64,000 nucleotides of DNA from Gaeumannomyces sp. JS-464 (Eukaryota > Ascomycota > Sordariomycetes > Magnaporthales > Magnaporthaceae). Where the stretch lies: the NCBI GenBank assembly GCA_002197995.1, contig NGZR01000005.1:4464001-4528000 (forward strand), written 5' to 3'. Positions 36,628 through 48,614 of this stretch are shown here, in pieces (within the stretch, counting starts at the first letter, position 1; the number at the start of each line of letters is the position of its first letter). The translations under genes and the position numbers were made by a program. The notes under the pieces are model-generated. The model had not been told where the DNA came from. It saw nothing but the letters and a program-made list of their open reading frames with translations, and did no database searches.

Positions 36628-37900
36628 TTACGTGTTCCAGATGACGACGCGTCCGTCAACTCCGCTCGCTGTCAGATGACACATGTTAGCTTTTGTGTCT
36701 GTCCTTTATTTGGCTTAGGGTTGCATGAAGCTTGCAACAACGGATGGCTCGACCAGGCATCGGCTGACTTACAACTGAACTTGACCAGGCCCGAGGCGGA
36801 TTCTTGGTAGGGGCGGATGGTGGTGATGGTGTTCTGGTGGACCGTCTTGAGCTGGGTGTCGTCCTTGGCCTTGCCCTTCAGGTCCATCTGGCGGAACATG
36901 TTGAGGGCAGACTCCTCGCGACCCGAGTCGGACAGGCCGGCGGGGCGGCCTTTGGCCTCGAGGGTGCCGCTCAGCTGCCAGTCCTGGATGCCGCCCTGGA
37001 AGCGGAAGGCCTCGCAGTCGTAGCCGGCGGCGATGATCTCGGCCTCGCCGTTCCAGATGAGGCCCATGAAGGGCAGCAGCTGGGTGGTGATGCTGACGAC
37101 GGCGCGCGGGGGCTGCTCGGGCCCGCCCGGGTAGACGACGGTGATGGAGCTGTCGTGGGAGGCAAAGGCCAGGGCGTCGCCCGAGGGCGAGAAGGCGACG
37201 GCGTGGACCCAGCCGGCCGAGTTGTTGAGGTACTCGCCGCAGACCGTGTTGAAGGGCAGGCGCTCACCCCAGGCGCTGGGCTCGGGCTTGGTGTCGACGC
37301 CCTTGATGAAGCTGCTGAAGACGCGGGCGTGGGCGTCGGTGGACCCGGCGGCCAGGAGCACCGAGTTGGGGTGCCAGGCAACGGTGGTGATGGTGCTGCG
37401 GATGGGCTTCTTGATGTGCTTGGACACCCACCAGTCGTTCTCCTCCTCAAAGTAGCAGATGGCGATCACGCGGTCGCCTGAGCCGTTGGTCTCGGTCGGC
37501 GACCAGCGCACAAAGGTGGCGGCCCGGTTGATGCGGAGCAGCACGAGCGTCGGCTTGTAGCCGGTGGGGGAGGGCTCCCAGACCAAGGCATTGCGATCTG
37601 TTTGTGGCAATGGCCGAGGGGAGGGGCGTGAGCGAGGGCGAGAGACAGACGGGTGATAGGGGGAGGAGACGACTGACCCTGCGAGCACGAGACGATGCGG
37701 CCAGAGTTGGGGGCAATGTCGACGCTGGTGACGGTCTTGTCGTGGGCCTTGAGCTCGTCCTTGAGCTTGAAGGCAGAGCCGACCTTGGAGTAGAGCTCGA
37801 CGGTCGAGTCGCGCGCAATGGCCAGGGTCTGGCGGTCGGCCGAGAAGGAGTGGTCGGCGATGGGGTTGTGGAAGAGGTGGTGGACTTCGGGCGGCGCCAT
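36628..37900 (-). CDS. arc40: Arp2/3 complex subunit ARPC1 (Arc40), WD40 protein
   Basis: The WD40 beta-propeller subunit of the Arp2/3 actin-nucleating complex, needed for actin patches and endocytosis. Exons on the minus strand are 37678-37900, 36773-37597 and 36628-36668, giving 362 residues, near the family length. The start MAPPEVHHLFHNPIADHSFS is typical. WD-repeat blocks include TVTSVDIAPNSGRIVSCS, RNALVWEPS, STITTVAWHPNSVLLAAGST, GWVHAVAFSPSGDALAFASH and LLPFMGLIWNGEAEIIAAGY. The last exon encodes the closing blade SSGVDGRVVIWNT. Splice sites are clean (GTCAGT and GTAAGT donors) and no frame errors were seen. The 5' end faces the U2B''-like gene across 624 bp; the 3' end converges on HIS1. 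Confidence 0.94.
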
Positions 37901-38524
37901 GGCGGGCAGGAAGGGGTGCACGGGCTGTGATAGGAGTGACTCTCGACTATCACCGTGCCGGACCTCTTGGGGGCTGGGTCTGGTCAGGAAGACGGCTGGA
38001 CAGCGGGCAATGTTTGATGGATGAGGTCGAGTTCTGGGCCTTTGGTCCTCGGCGCATGCAAGCTGCAGGTTCAGGCTCCCAGTGACGACGATAATCCGCA
38101 CTTCGGTCAATGCATGCGGATGACTGGCCCAGCGACGTAACCGAGTGGGGTACCAAGGCGCAGGTCGCGCAGGCGGCTTCCATGTCCCACACCGCCCGGA
38201 GCTCCCCTTAGCTGTGTCCCGCCTTTTTCATGCTAGATTGGCAACGGTAGCTCCAGCTTCAAAGTTGTGTGCTTGACCTCGACGCGACGACCACCCTGCT
38301 CACCAGCGTCGTCGCCTGCAGACCCCCCGCCATTGCCAGCCAAAATCGCGCCGCGCCAATTCTCTCTCAACCAAAAAGGGCACGCCCTGCTTTTGCCGTG
38401 CACTCCCCTGCATCCCCGCCGCACCGCGCCGCACCGCGCCGCACCGACGACTGCACCTCCTTGACGGCCGGCCACCCATTCACGCGTTCAAACCATCGCG
38501 CGGACGGAGACCCTCAGATACACA
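37901..38524. promoter_or_regulatory. Divergent promoter of ARPC1 and the U2B''-like gene
   Basis: A 624-bp intergenic region between two divergently transcribed genes, with TGCATGCA-type runs near 38052 and 38110 and a CGCCGCACCGCGC triplication near 38415-38450. No further gene. Confidence 0.5.
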
Positions 38525-39365
38525 ATGGCCACGGCCACGGCCTCGGCCGCAGCCCCGCGTGGTGCCAGCCTGCCAGCTAAGGTCTCCCAGGTCGCCCCGA
38601 ATCAGACGTGAGTGCCCCCCGCGTGAGGAGCGCTGCCGACGCTGCGCTCGCCAACACCTCCCTGGCGCGGGAGAAGACGCATGTTCTAACGCCCCGGACC
38701 GCACGGGCAACCACAAAACCCCGCCCGCTACCGACAGACTGTACGTGCGGAACATACCCTCGTCGAGGGGACTGCAGAAGCAAGACATGCGCATGGCTCT
38801 CTACATGCTTTTCTCAACCTACGGGCCTGTGCTTGACGTCGTCGCACTCAAAACGGCCAAAATGCGCGGCCAGGCCCATATTGTGTTCCGGGACATACAC
38901 GCATCGACACAGGCCATGCGCTCTCTACAAGATTTTCGACTTTTTCGGAAGCAAGCTTGTGAGTCTGGCGTCACCATCTCACTGTTTGCCTCCGCTTTGT
39001 CCTGCCAACGCTGCCGTCTGCTGGAGTGAGTGACTGACAAGAGAAAACTTGCCCTCCTCGGAAGAAAATCGAGTACGCCAAAACAAAATCCAACACAGTT
39101 GCCAAGTTGGATGGCACCTTCAAGCTGTCCAACCCGTCAGCATCCACAAACGTCGAAGTCACGGAACTCCAGCATAGTATTTTCAACGCGCCCGTGCCAG
39201 GAGCCGCCACCCATGGGCTTCCCCACCAAGCCCCCCTCGGCTGGTGACCACGCCATGAAGGACGCCGGTTCTGCCGAAAACAGGGGCCAAAAACGAGGCA
39301 GGGACGAGGAAGAGGAGGAGGAGGACAGTGATGTCGCCATGGAGGAGGACAGCGACGACGAGTAG
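38525..39365 (+). CDS. U1A/U2B''-type snRNP RNA-binding protein (Msl1-like), two frame breaks
   Basis: A spliceosomal protein binding a stem-loop of U2 (or U1) snRNA. Exons are 38525-38607, 38738-38958 and 39065-39365, about 200 residues when corrected. The Ala-rich start MATATASAAAPRG leads into a single RRM: RNP2 TLYVRNIP, the LFSTYGPVLDVVALKT helix/strand, RNP1-like MRGQAHIVFRD, then KIEYAKTKSNTVAKLDGTFK. A variable linker with TELQHSIFNAP precedes the acidic end DEEEEEEDSDVAMEEDSDDE. Frame breaks: the T run at 38933-38936 is one too long (after LQDF), and near 39205 the frame changes again within the Pro-rich linker. The length with a single RRM fits fungal U2B''/Msl1 rather than the two-RRM animal proteins. 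Its 3' end lies 171 bp from the ATG10 stop. Confidence 0.85.
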
Positions 39366-39536
39366 GTTTGCTGCCAACCGTACTGTTCTGGCTCGAACCG
39401 GACGTACTCACGCCAGAGCCGGTGTGACGCTCCGGCCTCCGGGCGCAACTCGGGGAGGGAGAGGACTGTCGCCCGACTCAACCCTCCGATCGCACACCTT
39501 CCTGGAGTCTTGGTAGACGGCCACCGCCGGGGTTTG

Positions 39537-40451
39537 CTACGCCGAGGCCATTTCGGTTGGTACCCAGAGGCCAACGCAGCCGCCCACCAGTCCCAACCAG
39601 ACCATCAGGTAGTCTTCTCTGGAGCAGTCGAAGTCCGACATTGCGTCTCCAAGGAGGCATGGGTGGATGAAGAAGGTTGGCACGCCTGTTATGGGATGGT
39701 GCTGAACGGGGGCGGGGAAAACAGAAAGACAGAAAAGGAGGGTTCAGCATGTTAGTATAGACCAACTGGCCCTAGACTCGGAAGAAGGCTGCATATCCAG
39801 ACTCGCTCACATCTGCTGAGATGGCGCCGACCGGCCCTTGCATCCGGAGCCGTTCCTTGAATTGGCCGGGGACCAAGCGCCGGAAGACCGTGTCCAGGTC
39901 CAGCGCCGGCTCGTCGGTGGGCAGTCCACTCAGGGAGAACCATAGGCACGGCGCTCGGTAGGTTGGGTGAAGGTGGATCTCATAGGTGACGCTCGCCAAC
40001 TCTGCGAGGGCGGGCCGGCTGGGGAGGGCCGACTGGAGCCAGAGATTCTTGGTTCAGTCGCAGCGAGGCTAGCTGCAGGGCACGCTATGGGGGAACATAC
40101 CGAATCCGCGTCTTCGAGGTCGATCATGTGCTGGTCAGCGCCAACGTGGGCGGCAACGTCTTCGTCGGCAGAGCTGAGGGAGAAGCCGCCGAGTTGGGCC
40201 GAGAGGCCAGCGTCGTCCAGGTCGAGCTCGGCGGCGGTGATGGGGCGGACTATCTGAACATAGGTGCTGTACTCGGGGCCCAGTGTAAAGGAGGTGTCGA
40301 GGGCGGAGATGACGTTGAGCTTCCACTGCTTGCGGAGCGGGCCCAGAGCGGCGCGTCGATACCTCCTGTCGAGCTGGTGGCAGGCCTCGGCGAACTCGTC
40401 GGCGCCGAGGAAGGGATAGTCCCTGAAGTCGGAGCTCCTCTTTGCGCACAT
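39537..40451 (-). CDS. atg10: Autophagy E2-like enzyme ATG10
   Basis: It conjugates Atg12 to Atg5 in autophagosome formation, taking Atg12 from the E1 Atg7. Exons on the minus strand: 40101-40451, about 39811-40000, and 39537-39701, near 234 residues. The N-terminal part has FRDYPFLGADEFAEACHQLD and LRKQWKLNVISALDTSFTL. Exon 2 has TYEIHLHPTYRAPCLWFSL and LDTVFRRLVPGQFK. The junction SAD/HHPITGVPTFFIHPC joins exons 2 and 3 in phase and supplies the catalytic Cys of the HPC motif, followed by REDYLMVWLGLVGGCVGLWV. The exon 1/2 acceptor is uncertain by a few bases (a GCAGAG acceptor keeps phase; the more canonical ones do not, so a small indel is possible). The start at 40451 is the first ATG in the frame. 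A 10-bp-arm palindrome lies about 60 bp upstream. Confidence 0.88.
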
Positions 40452-41525
40452 TGGGACGATATGTCGCACCTGGTAGTGTCGCACCTGGTAGCGATCTAGG
40501 TAGTTGATGGGTGCCTAGGTATCTACCTAGGCATGCACACAAGGCGATGTTGCTCGATCAAGGGGAAATCCAATAATGATGGAGCCTCACAAAGGCCCAC
40601 CCCTCTCAAGAAGTATCAATTGGCACCTGAACTCGTGGCTGAATGGCTGTTGGGTGACACCTGCTTGCGGCCTTTTTGGCATGTTACCCTTGTTCCTCGT
40701 CGGAATCCGCATTTAAAGTCAACGTCATACCAGCGTTCAACCCGAATCGGTCGACTGCCATGCATGCCTTTTCCACAAAAGAAAAAAAAGGAGGAGAAAA
40801 ATAAGATGTGGCTTAAGAGCAAGACGGGGCGCCCCGCAAACAGAAAATCCAGAATGCGGCAGGGCGGCACTACGGCGACGGATCGGGTAGGTGTGGCTGT
40901 TTTTCGATTGTTTAGGTGTCGTCTGCCACCGCAAGGTTGGTTCGTCGCCATTTCGATTGGAACTCACTGGCCAGGTGGTTACTAAACCAGACACTTCCGT
41001 CACTGGGCACGTCTCTCACCAACCTGCCCGCCCGTCTACCAGCCCGACTCGACTTTATCCAAGTCCGCATTGAATCCAACCTCGACTCATCTTCGCTGGA
41101 ATCTCCATCGTCGCGTTGCAGCTGCGCCTGTCACGATCGCAACTCCACCGGCCTCCACCTACCCCAGTGTGGGCGGTAACCTTTGTGGCTGTCAGTATCA
41201 ATCGGGTCAAAGCTGCCTGGGGCGTCCAAGATTGTCTTGACTCGGACCCAGGGGGAGACGAAGGAGAGAAGAAGAGAGGGAAAAAAAAAAAAAAAAGGCC
41301 CCTGGACACGCTGCCCCTCCCCCTGAAGCCGAGGCAAACGCCACGTCGCCAGCAGCAAACGCAGCGGGCCAGGGGCAGCGGCCAATGCCGATGCCATCCA
41401 GGCAAAATATAGGTAGCAGCAACCACAGCTGAGAGCCACCGCTCCCACACGAGCCGAGCTAGCTCAGCAAAAGTACCGCCCAGCACACAGCACACAGCAG
41501 CGACAACCTCCCCGCCGCCGAGGAC
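40452..41525. promoter_or_regulatory. Divergent promoter of ATG10 and the GH47 mannosidase
   Basis: About 1.07 kb between two divergent genes. It holds the inverted repeat at 40512-40533, an A run at 41281-41296 and a GC-rich leader with repeated AGCACACAG near 41483-41500 before the mannosidase ATG. No gene was recognised. Confidence 0.5.
40512..40533. repeat. Inverted repeat with 10-bp perfect arms upstream of ATG10
   Basis: Arms TGCCTAGGTA and TACCTAGGCA are separated by 2 nt. It is a strong copy of the dispersed CCTAGGTA-type motif, 61 bp upstream of the ATG10 start codon. Just inside it lies a repeated TCGCACCTGGTA (40465 and 40480). Confidence 0.9.
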
Positions 41526-43516
41526 ATGTCGTTCGCAGTGCCCAAGCATGTGCCGTCGTCGTTTGGGAACCCACAGCAGCGAGAGTTGGAAGACCGCCTG
41601 TGGGCCGCCTCGCGCGCACAGCAGCAGCAGCAGCACCAGCGCCAGCACCACGGCGGCGTGCTTGGTGGCGTCCAGGACCGCGTCGGCGGCTTCTTCGACC
41701 CAGCCCGCCGGACCGCCCTCCCGATGTACAAGGACAAGCCATACGCCTACCCACCCTCCTACCGCAACCGCCCCATATACCGGTCCAAACGAGGAGTCGG
41801 CTTCCTGTTCCTGGCCGTCCTCGGCCTCTTCTACCTCGGCGGCGCCTTTGAGAGGCACAAGGAAAAGGTTACGACGCCCTTACGGGCCTGGTCATGGCCT
41901 GCCAAGGGCGACAAGGCGGCCGCGGGCGCCAAGGTGGACTGGTTACAACGGAGGGCGCGCGTTGTCGAGGCGTTTGAGCTGAGCTGGGCCGCCTACGAGC
42001 GATATGCGTGGGGCTACGACGAGTTCTACCCCGTCTCCAAGCAGGGCCGGCAGATGGCCAAGAGCGGGCTGGGCTGGATCATTGTGGACTCGCTCGACAC
42101 CATGATGCTCATGAACCTCACGACACAGCTGAGTCACGCGAGGCAGTGGATCTCCAAGTCGCTGACGTACGACCAGGACCAGGACGTCAACACTTTTGAG
42201 ACGACCATACGCATGCTCGGCGGCCTGCTGTCGGCGCACTACCTCTCGACCGAGTTCCCAGACATGGCGCCGCTGGCCGAGGATGACCCGGGCACGCCGG
42301 GCGAGGACCTGTACCTGGAAAAGGCCAAGGACCTGGCGGACCGGCTCCTGTCGGCGTTCGAGACGCCGTCGGGCATCCCGCTGGCCAGCGTCAACCTGGG
42401 CAAGTTCCAGGGCATCGCGTCGCACGCGGACGCGGGCGCATCGTCGACGGCCGAGGCCACGACGCTGCAGCTCGAGTTCAAGTACCTGGCCAAGCTCACG
42501 GGCGAGAAGCTGTTCTGGGACAAGGTCGAGAAGGTGATGGAGGTGGTGGACGGGCTGAACGAGTGGGACGGGCTGGTGCCCATCTACCTGAATCCGGCCA
42601 CGGGCAAGTTTCAAGGCGAGAACATTCGGCTGGGCAGCAGGGGCGACTCGTACTACGAGTACCTGATCAAGCAATACCTGCAGACCAACGAGAAGGAGAA
42701 AGTGTACAGCGACATGTGGCACGAGGCGATGCGCGGGGTGCGCAAGCACCTGGTGACGTACACGGAGCCTTCGGGCTTGACCATCATCGGAGAGCGGCCT
42801 GACGGGCTGGGGCGGGCGCTGTCGCCCAAGATGGACCACCTGGTCTGCTTCATGCCGGGCACGATCGCGCTGGGGGCCACGGGAGGGCTGACCGAGGCCG
42901 AGGCGCGGCGGCGCAAGACGTGGACGCGGCAGGACGAGGCTGACATGCGGCTGGCGCGGGAGCTAATGCAGACGTGTTGGGGCATGTACAAGTACATGGC
43001 GACGGGGCTGGCGGCCGAGATTACGTTTTTCAATGTGGGGGACCCGGCGGCGGGCGAGGGCGACGCGCACGCGACGCCGCCCGACCATTTCTCCGAGGAC
43101 CCCGAGGCGACGTGGCGCAAGGACTACGTGGTCAAGGAGTTTGACTCGCACAACCTGCAGCGGCCCGAGACGGTCGAGAGCCTCTTCTACATGTGGCGGA
43201 TCACGGGGGAGAACAAGTACCGCGAGTGGGGGTGGGAGATGTTTGGGTCCTTCATGGAGCACACGGCGGTGGCCGACGGCGGCGGCTTCACGAGCCTGTC
43301 CAACGCCAACAAGCTGCCGCCCGTGACGCGCGACAACATGGAGAGTTTCTGGCTGGCCGAGACGCTCAAGTACTTTTACCTCTTGTTCTCGCCCAACGAC
43401 GTGCTGCCTCTGGGCCGCATCGTCATCAACACCGAGGCGCACCCACTGCCGCGCTTCGATATGGGGCCGTTGTTCTCGACGGGCTGGAGCCGAAAGGCGC
43501 GGGGGAGCGGCGGCGA

Positions 43517-43551
<35 letters not shown>

Positions 43552-43571
43552 ACGCGAAGAGTACACACTAG
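41526..43571 (+). CDS. mns1: ER class I alpha-1,2-mannosidase (GH47)
   Basis: It trims alpha-1,2-linked mannose from Man9GlcNAc2 on N-glycoproteins in the ER. It is an intronless ORF of 681 residues. The cytosolic tail (1-88) has a poly-Gln/His patch; one signal-anchor (GVGFLFLAVLGLFYLGGAF, about 90-107) makes it a type II membrane protein. GH47 marks in order: FELSWAAYERYAWGYDEFYP, WIIVDSLDTMML, NTFETTIRMLGGLLSAHYL, LGSRGDSYYEYLIKQYL, MDHLVCFMPG, and the Ca-binding Thr in the C-terminal VINTEAHPLPRF. Two Cys (HLVCFMPG and MQTCWGMY) match the conserved disulfide of ER-type enzymes. A run of nine Ser codons (43521-43547) lies near the C terminus. The frame is intact over 2 kb. Confidence 0.95.
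43521..43547 (+). repeat. (AGC)9 trinucleotide repeat coding for poly-Ser
   Basis: In-frame microsatellite near the mannosidase C terminus, outside the catalytic domain. Confidence 0.95.
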
Positions 43572-44041
43572 ATGGGATCAATGCTTGGAGTGCATAGTCT
43601 GGGATCTGTGTTGCATGTGTTTGGGTGCCGCAGGATTGATTTGCCCCTGTTTGGTAACCTTAGAAGGTAATGATATAAATACCTAGGTAGATGTCAGGCA
43701 GGTCGTTTGGCATTTTGCAGCATTTCCAGTTGGTTTTCTTGTTTTTATTTTGGGTGCCCCGTTTGCGGCTGGCGTCAGTGCTACCTCGGTACTAGAGGTA
43801 TGTACGTGAAGTGAACGCTGCGCAGTTGGTGTTTCGCGGGCAGGTGCCAGTCGCGTGCTTATCGGGCGGGCTGTGCTTGCCGTCTTGTCACTCCAAAACC
43901 TGCCTAGCCCAGTCGGGCAAGAAGCTGGGGGCGTGTCGGATGTAAGGTGCTGGATGCATCACCCATCAATTCCTCGGAACGACAAAAATAAAATAAAAAG
44001 CAAAACCACCACCAGCAGCGCATCGCATCGCGACCTGCGCA
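43572..44041. other. Intergenic region between GH47 and the amino-acid permease
   Basis: About 470 bp with ATACCTAGGTAGATG near 43679 and GCATCGCATCGCGAC just before the permease ATG. No gene. Confidence 0.5.
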
Positions 44042-46054
44042 ATGCAACCGCCGACGCTCGGTTCGCCGACCGCGCCCAGCACCAGCACCAGCGCCACCAG
44101 CAGAATGCCCCCCGGCGGGGACATTGAGCTGAGCCTGCTGTCGGCCAAGGAGGACAGCCTCGCGCAGGGCAGCAGCTACAGCATGCGCGAGCCCGCCTAC
44201 GACGACGAGCCGCGGCCCAGCCCCCTCCGCCGCTGGGCCGACAGCTTCCGCCGCGACCCGGCCATGCGCATCACCCCGAAGGCAGTGCCGCTGTCGCTGG
44301 CCCCCGGCACGCCGCCCGCCCGCATGCCCGTCCCGGCCTTTGCGCCCGCCCGCGACCCCGAGGCCGGCCACTTCTTCGACCTGCACGGCGCCGCCCTCGC
44401 CACGGCCAACTCGGCCCTGTCGCGCGAGCTCAAGGGCCGCCACCTGCAGATGATCGCCATGGGCGGCTCCATCGGCACCGGCCTCTTCGTCGCCTCGGGC
44501 ACCGCCCTCAGCACCGGCGGCCCGGCCTCCGTCCTGCTCGCCTACTGCATCATCGGCCTGATGCTCTACTGCACCGTCCACGCCCTCGGCGAGCTGGCCG
44601 TCGTCTTCCCCGTCGCCGGCTCCTTCTCCGCCTTCTCCACCCGCTTCCTCGACCCCTCGTGGGGCTTCGCCATGGGCTGGAACTACGCCCTGCAGTGGCT
44701 CGTCGTCCTGCCCCTCGAGATCATCGCCGCCTCTATCACCATCAGCTACTGGAACGACAGGCTCGACCGCTCCATCTTTGTGACCATCTTCCTCGTCGTC
44801 ATTGTCGTCATCAACCTGTTTGGCGTCAAGGGCTACGGCGAGGCCGAGTTTATCTTTGCCATCATCAAAGTTACCGCCGTTATCGGCTTTATGTGAGTTT
44901 TCTTCAATTTCTATCTCTGGTTATGAACGGCGGATGAATGACGGACAAGGAAAAATGGCCCAACTGACAGAGCAACACCCACAAAATAAAGCCTCCTCGG
45001 AATCGTCATCAACATCGGTGGCACCAAGGACGAGGGCTACATCGGCACAAAGTACTGGCACGACCCCGGCGCCTTCAAGAACGGCTTCAAGGGCCTCTGC
45101 TCCGTCTTCGTCACGGCCGCCTTCGCCTTCGCCGGCACAGAGCTCGTCGGCCTGGCCGCCGCCGAAACGGCCAACCCCCGCAAGTCGCTGCCCACCGCCA
45201 TAAAGCAGGTCTTCTGGCGCATTACCCTCTTCTACGTCGTCGCCCTCACCGTCGTCGGCCTGCTGGTGCCCTATGATAATCCTGACCTGATGGGCGCCAC
45301 CTCGGTCGTCGACCTCAACTCCAGCCCTTTTGTCATTGCCATCGAAAGCGCCGGCATCGAGGTTCTACCCTCGGTCATGAACAGCGTCATCCTCATCGCC
45401 GTCCTCAGCGTCGGCAACAGCTCGGTATTTGGTTCCAGTCGCACCCTCGCTGCTCTCGCCGACCAGGGCCAGGCTCCCCGCATCTTGTCCTACGTTGACC
45501 GCCGCGGCCGCCCCCTCGTCGCCATCCTTTTGTCGTCGTCGCTCGGCCTCATCGCCTACGTCGCCAACCACCGGGACCAGGAGATCATCCTGAACTGGCT
45601 ACTTGCCGTCTCCGCCCTCAGCTCCATCTTCACCTGGGGCAGCATCTGCCTGGCCCACATCCGCTTCAGGAGGGCCTGGATTCGCAAGGGCAGGTCGCTT
45701 GGCGACCTCGCCTTCCGCGCCCAGGCCGGCGTCGCCGGCTCCTGGCTCGGCTTTGTTCTCAACGTCGTCTTCCTCGTCGCCCAGTTCTGGGTCGGCATCT
45801 GGCCGCTGGGCTTCGAGCGCAAGAGCTCGGTCGAGATCGCCTCCGAGTTTTTCCTGCGGTGCATGGCTGTCCCCATCGTCCTCATCATGTGGCTCGGCCA
45901 CAAGCTGTACTACCGCACCTCCTTTGTGCGAACCGACGACATGGATCTCGACACGGGCCGTCGTGACTTTAATCTTCCCATACTCATGGCCCAGGAGGTC
46001 TCTGAGAAGCGGTCCTGGCCGACTTGGAAAAAGCTGTACAGGTACTTTTGCTAG
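44042..46054 (+). CDS. Amino-acid permease (Gap1-like, AAT/YAT family)
   Basis: A proton-coupled amino-acid transporter of the plasma membrane. Exons 44042-44892 and 44992-46054 give 637 residues. A cytosolic N terminus of about 130 residues is Ser/Pro-rich. The first membrane block has the family signature ELKGRHLQMIAMGGSIGTGL with FVASGTAL, then LGELAVVFPVAGSF, WGFAMGWNYALQWLVVLPLE, and INLFGVKGYGEAEFIFAIIK. Across the intron it continues with INIGGTKDEGYIGTKYWHDP, then VFVTAAFAFAGTELVGLAAA, SVGNSSVFGSSRTLAALADQ and WLLAVSALSSIFTWGSICLA. About 12 membrane segments are expected. The C-terminal tail ends SWPTWKKLYRYFC. The ending in Phe-Cys resembles the palmitoylated FWC-like tail of yeast permeases. 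Substrate range cannot be read from sequence. No frame errors. Confidence 0.92.
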
Positions 46055-46727
46055 GTTCTCTTTCGGCTGTTTCTGTTGCTTTTTTCCCTGATCTTTTTAT
46101 TCTTGCATTTCCTCGCCTATTCCCCAACCCTCTTGTATCCCCGGTCTTTCTCTCTCTCCCGGTCTAGATCGCATCTGTGTAGGAACATACCTAGGGATCA
46201 TGATGCCACATGGATGGAGTCTTCCGATGGCACTACATAATACGATATGTGAAACGGGAAATGATGTTAGAAGCATGGCGTCTGTACATGAATCTATGTC
46301 CTTATCCACACATTGAACTACAACAGACGTATGGTAAGCTGGCCTACGAACTTTGAACAAAAAAGTATGTTTGCAAAACTGCAACCTTCATGCAACAAGC
46401 GGGTGAGTAGACAGCAAGGAGAACCCAATAGAAAAGATAATAATAAAAAATAAAAATAAAACATCTCGTGTGAACGGCGGGAACTTTTTAATGAAACAAG
46501 ATGGCTATCTGTACTAAGCTGCTAGCAAGACATAGGAGAGTGCGCCGGCGGCGCTGGGTGGTCAAGGCTGGGCTCAGATATCGTGCTCGGTCTAGCTCTG
46601 TGCCAGTCATGGGAAAGAAAAGTACAAGACTACATAATCGTGAGCAGCGTGTGGCGCATCAGATCATAATAAAGACAATATGGGAACAGAAGAGCCGTGA
46701 AAGAGAGGCCGGCACGCGTCGCGCCTC
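46055..46727. other. Convergent intergenic region, permease and NTF2-like gene
   Basis: About 670 bp of 3' flanking sequence of two facing genes, A/T-rich at 46430-46470 (AATAATAAAAAATAAAAATAAAA). No gene. Confidence 0.55.
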
Positions 46728-48614
46728 TCAAAAGTCCCAGAAGCTGCCCGACTTGGCGGGGACGCCTTGCTTCCTGCCAGCAACCGGGCGGGGTTGTGGC
46801 TTCTCGTCGACCTCCTCATCCTCGCCGTAGAGCCAATCTCGGTTGGTCCCTTTCTTGCCGCCCACTGGTGGAAAAAAGAAATGTTAGCAGGCATCCAGAA
46901 GACACGAAAGTGGAAAAGCTGCGCGGTGGGGTGGGCATCTGCCAAAGATCCTCCCGATTCCCCAGGTAGACTTGATTACACGGTATCATTGAAATGCTCG
47001 ACTTACTTCCGTCTCCACCGATGACGATTCCGCGATCGTCCGGCTTCTTGGCGCCGCGGCCGAGTGGCAGGCTGTTCTCCTTCTGAGAGACGGGGGACTT
47101 GTCGTACGAAGACCAGTTGGCCTCCATATTCTTGACAGCCTTCTTGCGGTCCTCCGGGACCGGTGGCCTGGTCGCATTAGCGGCGAATTCAGACTGTCGC
47201 GGGCTGTCGTCAGTCATTTCAAACTTGGAGTTGAAGTCGCGGCGCCTGTCTTTGAGGTTCGTGATGTTGCCGAGCGCACGCGCGTCGGTACCCTCTAGGG
47301 GTGCGGAGCCGTCCTCGCTGTACAGGTTGTTCTTGTACAGGCCGAGGCCGTCGTTGTGGCCGGCACCACGCGGCCGGGCGGCCGGGCGCGGCTCGCCGCT
47401 AGGTTCGCCGTCGTCCTGGAGCTCGAAGTGGGCCGCGGCATCCCGACGAGGCTTGGGCGGGGCGGGCTTCTGGGCCGCCGGCGTCTCGGCCACTTCGTCG
47501 TTCCCAGTACTCCAATGCCGGACCTCCTGGGACCGCGTGGGACGGGGACGCGGCTTTTGCGGAGTTACAAAGTCCTTGAAATCCCACTGGCTCTTGTGCT
47601 TTCCGCTCGCCACATCCTCAAACGCGGTGCCCTTGACGGGGGCGTCCTGCGGGTCGGTGCCGTCGGCAAAGTCAAAATGCTCGTACTTCTTGGGGTTTGG
47701 GCGGTAGAAGCGGTCGGGGGACCTATGATCAGGCGAGTCGGTCTCCTCGGCCTCAGCCGCCCCCTCGAAAAGCCGCATGGGCTGGAAGTTCTTCCCGGCC
47801 CCGCCCTTAGGCGCAATGACGCTCTTAGAGGGCGAATCGCCAGACACTCCCGAACCATTGTCGTCCTCGGGCTCATCGCCGAGAATCTCGGTGAAGGACC
47901 GCTGGCGGGGTCGCGTCTTGCCAGCGTAGGGGGAGATAAAGCTCTCGGGCTCGGGTTCCTCGGCGCGGGGGGCAAAGAGGTTCAGGGAGGCGTGGGGGTC
48001 GCGCATTGCATTGGTAGAGCTTCCGCGCGAGCGTGAGGACAGACCCGCCGCTTCCGTCGCCACGGCCCCGCCGCCGACGCACTTGGTGATCAGCTTGATC
48101 TGGTCCGTGCTATCTCGGATAGGCCAGTTGCGGCCGCTCCTGCCAATGACATCGAGCTGTTTCAGGAGCGAGCCCTGATCCCAGGACTGACGGACCTGGA
48201 CGATCTTGCCGGCTCTATCAAAGGTCACAAAGTGCGTCTGTGGTCAGAATCCCGGTTAGCTGGTTGTAGCCGTGGTAGTTTTGGAGGGGACAAACGCACC
48301 ACAGCAAGGTGGACAGCGCGGTCGGCAACAAAGTTGTCGTCCAGCCCAGGCAAATACGGTCCGCCGCTGACAGTGAACTCGAGCGAGGTTTCGGTCTCGA
48401 GGGCAATTCCGAGACGATCGCGACCCTCAATGGCGGAGAGGACATCCTCTTTCGTCTTGTTGAGGTGCTTGCGCAAGCCAGTGAGATGCTTGACAACGTC
48501 GGCGGCACCGGCCACAGTGGTAGTGGTGGTTATGTAGCTCAGCGACGCGTTTTCGGCCAGGGCGGACGGGTCCGGCGCAGCGAGGAAGCGCAGGTAGACG
48601 TCCTGCAGCGCCAT
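46728..48614 (-). CDS. NTF2-like-domain protein with long disordered tail, conserved in filamentous ascomycetes
   Basis: Function unknown. Exons on the minus strand 48300-48614, 47007-48237 and 46728-46864 give 560 residues with clean splice sites (GTGCGT, GTAAGT donors). Residues 1-165 look like an NTF2-like alpha/beta domain: MALQDVYLRFLAAPDPSALA, LTGLRKHLNKTKEDVLSAIE, TSLEFTVSGGPYLPGLDDNF, THFVTFDRAGKIVQVRQSWD. The rest is charged and predicted disordered, with short conserved islands: SPYAGKTRPRQRSFTEILGD, KKYEHFDFADGTDP, HKSQWDFKDFVTPQKPRPRP, and the end GDGMGGKKGTNRDW with SGSFWDF. These Phe/Trp islands look like peptide-binding motifs. Repeated islands and a conserved C terminus suggest a scaffold or nucleic-acid-associated role, which is inference. 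No frame errors. Confidence 0.75.
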
